Assembly (NCBI RefSeq): GCF_023278185.1
Contig: NZ_CP066356.1
Location: forward strand, 6,254,001 to 6,318,000
DNA: 64,000 nt
Reading direction: 5' to 3'
From: Bradyrhizobium elkanii USDA 76
GTDB lineage: Bacteria > Pseudomonadota > Alphaproteobacteria > Rhizobiales > Xanthobacteraceae
The notes beneath the pieces were generated by a model, which saw only the letters and a program-made list of their open reading frames with translations, was not told where the DNA came from and did no database searches. Of this stretch, positions 60,765-64,000 are shown piece by piece; within the stretch, counting starts at the first letter, position 1, and the number at the start of each line of letters is the position of its first letter. The position numbers were made by a program, and so were the translations under genes.

Positions 60765-61760
60765 ATGGCAAACATTCATTTGACGCGCTGCCAACACCTT
60801 AGTCCTTTCGCAGACATTCTGAATAGTCTTGGAGCACCAACCGCTTCGCTCCTGGAAAAGTTTCGCCTACCCACCTCGTTGGAAGAAAAATCCAATCATT
60901 ACGTCCCAATTTTGCCTGCGATCGACTTTGCGGAATTCGCGCGAAGATCGCAGGGCATCGATGATTTCGGATTTCATGCTGCTCGGCAGCTACATTTCGG
61001 CCACCTGAGCGAAAGAACCCGGAATCTCATTGGTCATTCTCCGACACTGCTTGTCGCGCTACAACAGACCTGCAAATGGGCATCGCTCGAAGACTCAAAC
61101 TTGAGCAACTGGCTTGAGCGCTACGACGATCACGTGAGAATTTGCAGCAGGCTCGCCGGAACCAAAGGACTTCAGCATCTCGAGCATTCACAGTGGCTTC
61201 AGAACATTTTTCCGATTTACGTCGTCCGACAATTCGCCGGGCCGGACTGGGCTCCAGCAACTATCGCCTTTGAAGCTCGCTACACGCCGACTCCGGCGTG
61301 CCAGTCATTCTGGCCAAATTCTCGATTCTTGTCCGGCCAAGAAGCATCATGGATCGACGTGCCTATTTCGTTCCTGGCCCTCCCCAATAGGGCGAACGAA
61401 AATCTTCCTCCGAAGGACGAGAAGATCGAATTTGCCAATTATGACATCATCGAAACACTCAAGCTAATGCTGCCATCCTACCTGGACGAAGGACTTCCGA
61501 CGCTCGCTGAGATCGCGGAAATGGCAGGCGTTAGTACACGTAGCCTTCAACGCAACCTGTCGCGCGCCGGCATTACATATTCGGGCCTGCTGGATACCGT
61601 TCGGTTTGAGAACGCTAGAACGCTCTTGCAAAACACGGACTCCAAGATCATCGAGGTTGCGTTCGCTTCAGGCTACACGGATCCCGCCCATTTTACCCGC
61701 GCCTTCCGCAGGATCGCCGGTGTTACGCCGCGGCAGTTTCGCGAGCAAAGGAGAACGTGA
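60765..61760 (+). CDS. AraC family transcriptional regulator
   Basis: 331 residues. The N-terminal 210 residues are an OruR/ArgR-like sensor (LSPFADILNSLGAPTASLLE, DFGFHAARQLHFGHLSERTR, YVVRQFAGPDWAPATIAFEA). The C-terminal pair of helix-turn-helices reads LAEIAEMAGVSTRSLQRNLS and EVAFASGYTDPAHFTRAFRR. GC content of this gene is clearly lower than the window average, suggesting acquisition. Divergent from the HTH-only gene, with a palindrome in front. Confidence 0.92.
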   Translation: MANIHLTRCQHLSPFADILNSLGAPTASLLEKFRLPTSLEEKSNHYVPILPAIDFAEFARRSQGIDDFGFHAARQLHFGHLSERTRNLIGHSPTLLVALQQTCKWASLEDSNLSNWLERYDDHVRICSRLAGTKGLQHLEHSQWLQNIFPIYVVRQFAGPDWAPATIAFEARYTPTPACQSFWPNSRFLSGQEASWIDVPISFLALPNRANENLPPKDEKIEFANYDIIETLKLMLPSYLDEGLPTLAEIAEMAGVSTRSLQRNLSRAGITYSGLLDTVRFENARTLLQNTDSKIIEVAFASGYTDPAHFTRAFRRIAGVTPRQFREQRRT

Positions 61761-61919
61761 GAACGTCATCGCTCCCTCGATGCTGTGCGTTTCGAGCAAC
61801 TTGTCCTTCCTGTGGGCCTGCCGCCCTGTCGCGAGCTTCGACAACGATCGAGGGGCCGACAAACCAATATCGATCGCCCCGCCTCACCATGATGATCATT
61901 TCTAGCGAAGGGGTTGGCC

Positions 61920-62828
61920 TTGGACGCGTGCCCGCGTAGCAGCGAAGGCTTTTCGGCTTTCAGATCAATCCTGATGGCAGGAGCGTGCGCGCTGTTGACC
62001 CTCCCTGCCGGGACAGCCCTTGGCGCAGACGACGACGCAATCAAACCGGCAGTGCCGACGATCTATCTCGACCTCAGGACGATCTACGCACAGGTACCGG
62101 CAGGATCGCTCGCGTTCGGCTTTGGACGTCCAACGCTGTTCAATACGCAGACGCTTGCGACATCGGGCGGTGTGGCATTTCCGGCAGGCCTGCCAGCAGC
62201 GAAGTCCCTCAACATGGATTTTCCGCTGACGGTCGATGTCACCGAAAGCGTCTCGCTCTATGCCGGCGTCTCCGGCAGTTCGACGAACTTCGGAAACGCC
62301 GGCTTTTCGTCCTTTCAAATCACGAGCTGGAACATCGGCTTCCAGGCCGACCTTTATGAGCAGAACGGCGGGACCTTTCCTACCGTGACGCTGCAATCGA
62401 CCATCACACAGTCGATTCCCAATGGCCCGCTGGGGACAACCTCGTTCAACAACATTCTCGAATTTGGCTATGCGCTCGATTCCGATGAGACCAGAGGCTT
62501 CCTCAGCGGTTTCCAATACACGCGAACCGACGTCGACAGTGCGCTGGGAAGGATCAACCCGAACACGATTGCCTATGTCGGCGGCTACTATCAATGGCCG
62601 AACGATTGGAAATTTACCGGCCGCGTGGGCGTGCAATCGTTCGAAGGCGCGCAACTTCTTAACCTCGCATCGATCCAGCCCTTTGCACAACCGATCGTGC
62701 GGCTCGATCTCGACCGCATGGATGATAATGACAACCGACTGTTTGGCATCACAGCCGAAATCATGTGGGTGCCGAACCCCGCCTATCAACTGACGTTCAG
62801 AACGCCTCTGTATGCCGTCAAGAACTAG
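61920..62828 (+). CDS. Secreted outer-membrane-like protein of unknown function
   Basis: Start TTG chosen because AAGGGG lies seven bases upstream; an ATG at 61974 is the alternative. Signal peptide ILMAGACALLTLPAGTALGA, then ~265 residues in alternating beta-strand-like segments (LDLRTIYAQVPAGSLAFGFG, VTESVSLYAGVSGSSTNFGN, GFQADLYEQNGGTFPTVTLQ, YVGGYYQWPNDWKFTGRVGV). Pattern and aromatic ends suggest a beta-barrel porin-like or transporter protein. No family name recognised. Related in style to the broken transporter at 56-57 kb. Confidence 0.75.
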   Translation: MDACPRSSEGFSAFRSILMAGACALLTLPAGTALGADDDAIKPAVPTIYLDLRTIYAQVPAGSLAFGFGRPTLFNTQTLATSGGVAFPAGLPAAKSLNMDFPLTVDVTESVSLYAGVSGSSTNFGNAGFSSFQITSWNIGFQADLYEQNGGTFPTVTLQSTITQSIPNGPLGTTSFNNILEFGYALDSDETRGFLSGFQYTRTDVDSALGRINPNTIAYVGGYYQWPNDWKFTGRVGVQSFEGAQLLNLASIQPFAQPIVRLDLDRMDDNDNRLFGITAEIMWVPNPAYQLTFRTPLYAVKN

Positions 62829-63072
62829 CCGGCGCACGAGCAAGCAAGCACCGAGACCATCCGACGCGGGTGCGAGCGACCCGCTCCCGGCTGCTCCGAC
62901 GACGGGTAGATCTACTCCGGGTCAGCTTGACTGTGTCCTCTGCGGCCATCACCGGGTCGGCCAACGGCCCGCCGGGATGCGGCGCCAATCGGTGCAGTGA
63001 CACGGCCGGACAGGCATGGCGTCAGCCGTCACCTCGAAAACCGAAGCGCGCCGGTGGCAACCGATCGTCCGG

Positions 63073-63288
63073 CTATCGCTGATCTTCGAACGGCTTGACC
63101 GAGTGGGCCGGCGCGCGCGCCGGCTGGATCGTCAGCCGATAGGCGATCAGGTTGGTGCCATCGAATGCCTCGAGCAAGTAGTCGCAAACGGGACAGTGAT
63201 ACTCACCTTTGGCGCCCGGTTCGGACCATAGCTCCAACCGCCGGAAACCTGCGCCACAGCACGCGCACGTGACATCCGCTTTCCGCAC
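63073..63288 (-). CDS. Small zinc-ribbon protein
   Basis: About 71 residues from GTG with AGAGGA upstream. Two CxxC pairs: TCACCGAGF at the start and HCPVCDYLL in the middle, spaced as a zinc ribbon, then a hydrophobic strand NLIAYRLTIQPA. The upstream in-frame codons to 63381 lack family character. Function unknown; similar small proteins are common in rhizobia. The short length and motif argue for a real gene. Confidence 0.65.
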   Translation of the reverse strand: MRKADVTCACCGAGFRRLELWSEPGAKGEYHCPVCDYLLEAFDGTNLIAYRLTIQPARAPAHSVKPFEDQR

Positions 63289-63580
63289 GTTGATCCTCTT
63301 GGCTGCGTTCTGCAGGACGTAAAAACACCAGGTGAACTCGGCAAAGAAACGATGGCTGTCGCCTGACCGAGGCGAAAGCAAATGTCATGGGGCTCACGTT
63401 CGCATTCCAGGCAAGATGCTTCGGCAGCAAAGTGCAGATTGTGCCTGGCGTGATTGATGACAGCTGCCTGACCTTTTCGAACGCGCGCCCTGCTGCATTC
63501 CGTTGATCTACGTCAAGCTCGCGCGCCGAAATTGTCGCAGCTTCGCAGCTCGCAAAATCGTCCGTGAGGGAGGACACGCC

Positions 63581-64000
63581 ATGCTTCGTTGCATCCTCGC
63601 CGCTCTGGCGGCTCTGGTTCTCGTCGCTGTCTGCCTGATTCCTGATGACGCCTATGCCCGCCGTGGAGGAGGCGGCGGCTTCCGCGGCGGCGGAGGCGGT
63701 TTTCACGGCGGCGGAATGCGTGGCGGTGGCATGCATGTAGGTGGTGGAAGGGTACACGGTGGAGGATATCGCGTTGCCGGCCGTCCAGGTGGCCGACCGA
63801 TTGCAGGGCGTCCGGGCTATCCCGGTCGACCGATTGCGGGGCGCCCTGGCCGCCCGGTCGCCGGCTATCCCGGCTACGGCAGAGGCTACTATCGGCCAGG
63901 CTGGGGCTATGGTGCTGCTGCCGTCGGCGCAGCGGCCGCGGCCGGCGCGTATGGCGCCTATGGCTACTACGGCAACCAAGGCTGCTACTACAATGAATAC
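63581..64000 (+). CDS. Secreted glycine-rich protein, 3' end beyond window
   Basis: ATG after GAGGGAGG. 140 codons are open to the window edge. Signal peptide LAALAALVLVAVCLIPDDAY, then a glycine-rich part of GGG-F/M-RGGG units, a tandem GRPIAGRPGYP/GRPIAGRPGRP stretch near residues 70-95, and an aromatic Gly/Tyr tail (YGAYGYYGNQGCYY). Probably an exported surface or matrix-like protein; no enzyme motif. A reading frame on the opposite strand is a shadow of the repeat composition. Confidence 0.7.
   Translation, partial: MLRCILAALAALVLVAVCLIPDDAYARRGGGGGFRGGGGGFHGGGMRGGGMHVGGGRVHGGGYRVAGRPGGRPIAGRPGYPGRPIAGRPGRPVAGYPGYGRGYYRPGWGYGAAAVGAAAAAGAYGAYGYYGNQGCYYNEY

Noticed and set aside
1-64000. 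tRNA, rRNA, CRISPR array, integrase or transposase
   Set aside because: None was recognised on either strand; palindromic repeats are not regularly spaced with unique spacers.

Overview
The window looks like a chromosomal segment of Bradyrhizobium or a close relative (Nitrobacteraceae, Alphaproteobacteria). The evidence is high GC with strong third-position bias, a TIGR03808/TIGR03809-type gene pair, an EcfF/OsrA-type sigma/anti-sigma pair whose cysteine positions match what I recall of the Bradyrhizobium protein, an imuA-imuB-dnaE2 cassette behind an alphaproteobacterial LexA box, and several families of palindromic repeats typical of these genomes. The assignment rests on recognition, not on a search.

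Layout. 1-6.2 kb: methylmalonyl-CoA mutase module (mutA tail, GFA-family protein, mutB, RsiV-like secreted protein, meaB, peptidase C15). 6.6-8.6 kb: Tat-exported beta-helix protein and its small partner. 8.9-9.0 kb: candidate small RNA. 9.1-12.1 kb: ECF sigma, membrane anti-sigma and subtilase operon; the periplasmic domain of the anti-sigma resembles the protease propeptide. 12.5-17.0 kb: diguanylate cyclase, DUF2336 protein, ecfF-osrA, Ala/Pro/Gln-rich protein. 17.1-22.3 kb: enoyl-CoA hydratase, decayed acetyl-CoA hydrolase, TolC-like protein, amidohydrolase. 22.3-26.8 kb: heavy-metal-type RND pump and adaptor. 26.9-28.7 kb: CaiB-type CoA-transferase and a small membrane protein. 28.75-29.7 kb: gene-free stretch with REP-like repeats and a branched palindromic element. 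29.7-34.0 kb: VOC protein, MFS carrier, D-cysteine desulfhydrase-like enzyme, divergent LysR. 34.2-42.0 kb: SOS mutagenesis cassette dnaE2-imuB-imuA, divergent from a DUF4130-UdgX fusion. 42.5-48.4 kb: Pit phosphate transporter, LysR, frameshifted P450, M20 amidohydrolase, small membrane protein. 48.4-55.4 kb: flavin-reductase-like protein, IclR regulator, two MaoC-type dehydratases, MFS carrier, GMC oxidoreductase, alpha/beta hydrolase. 55.5-64 kb: mostly poorly characterised envelope proteins, two AraC-type genes and a broken outer-membrane gene, partly at lower GC.

How genes work together. mutA, mutB and meaB convert methylmalonyl-CoA to succinyl-CoA and protect the B12 enzyme. ImuA, ImuB and DnaE2 form the damage-induced mutasome, and the shared upstream LexA box may also reach udgX. 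Two independent sigma/anti-sigma switches (9-12 kb and 15-16 kb) read envelope and oxidative signals.

Most notable observations: (i) the same ~134-bp palindrome sits in frame inside both imuB and dnaE2, adding about 45 residues to each; (ii) the sigma/anti-sigma/subtilase operon with a propeptide-like sensor domain; (iii) a large branched palindrome at 29.2-29.3 kb; (iv) a candidate small RNA near 8.9-9.0 kb; (v) candidate operators for the IclR and both LysR regulators. Three genes are disrupted by frameshifts (acetyl-CoA hydrolase, P450, outer-membrane transporter). No tRNA, rRNA, CRISPR array, prophage or transposase gene was recognised.
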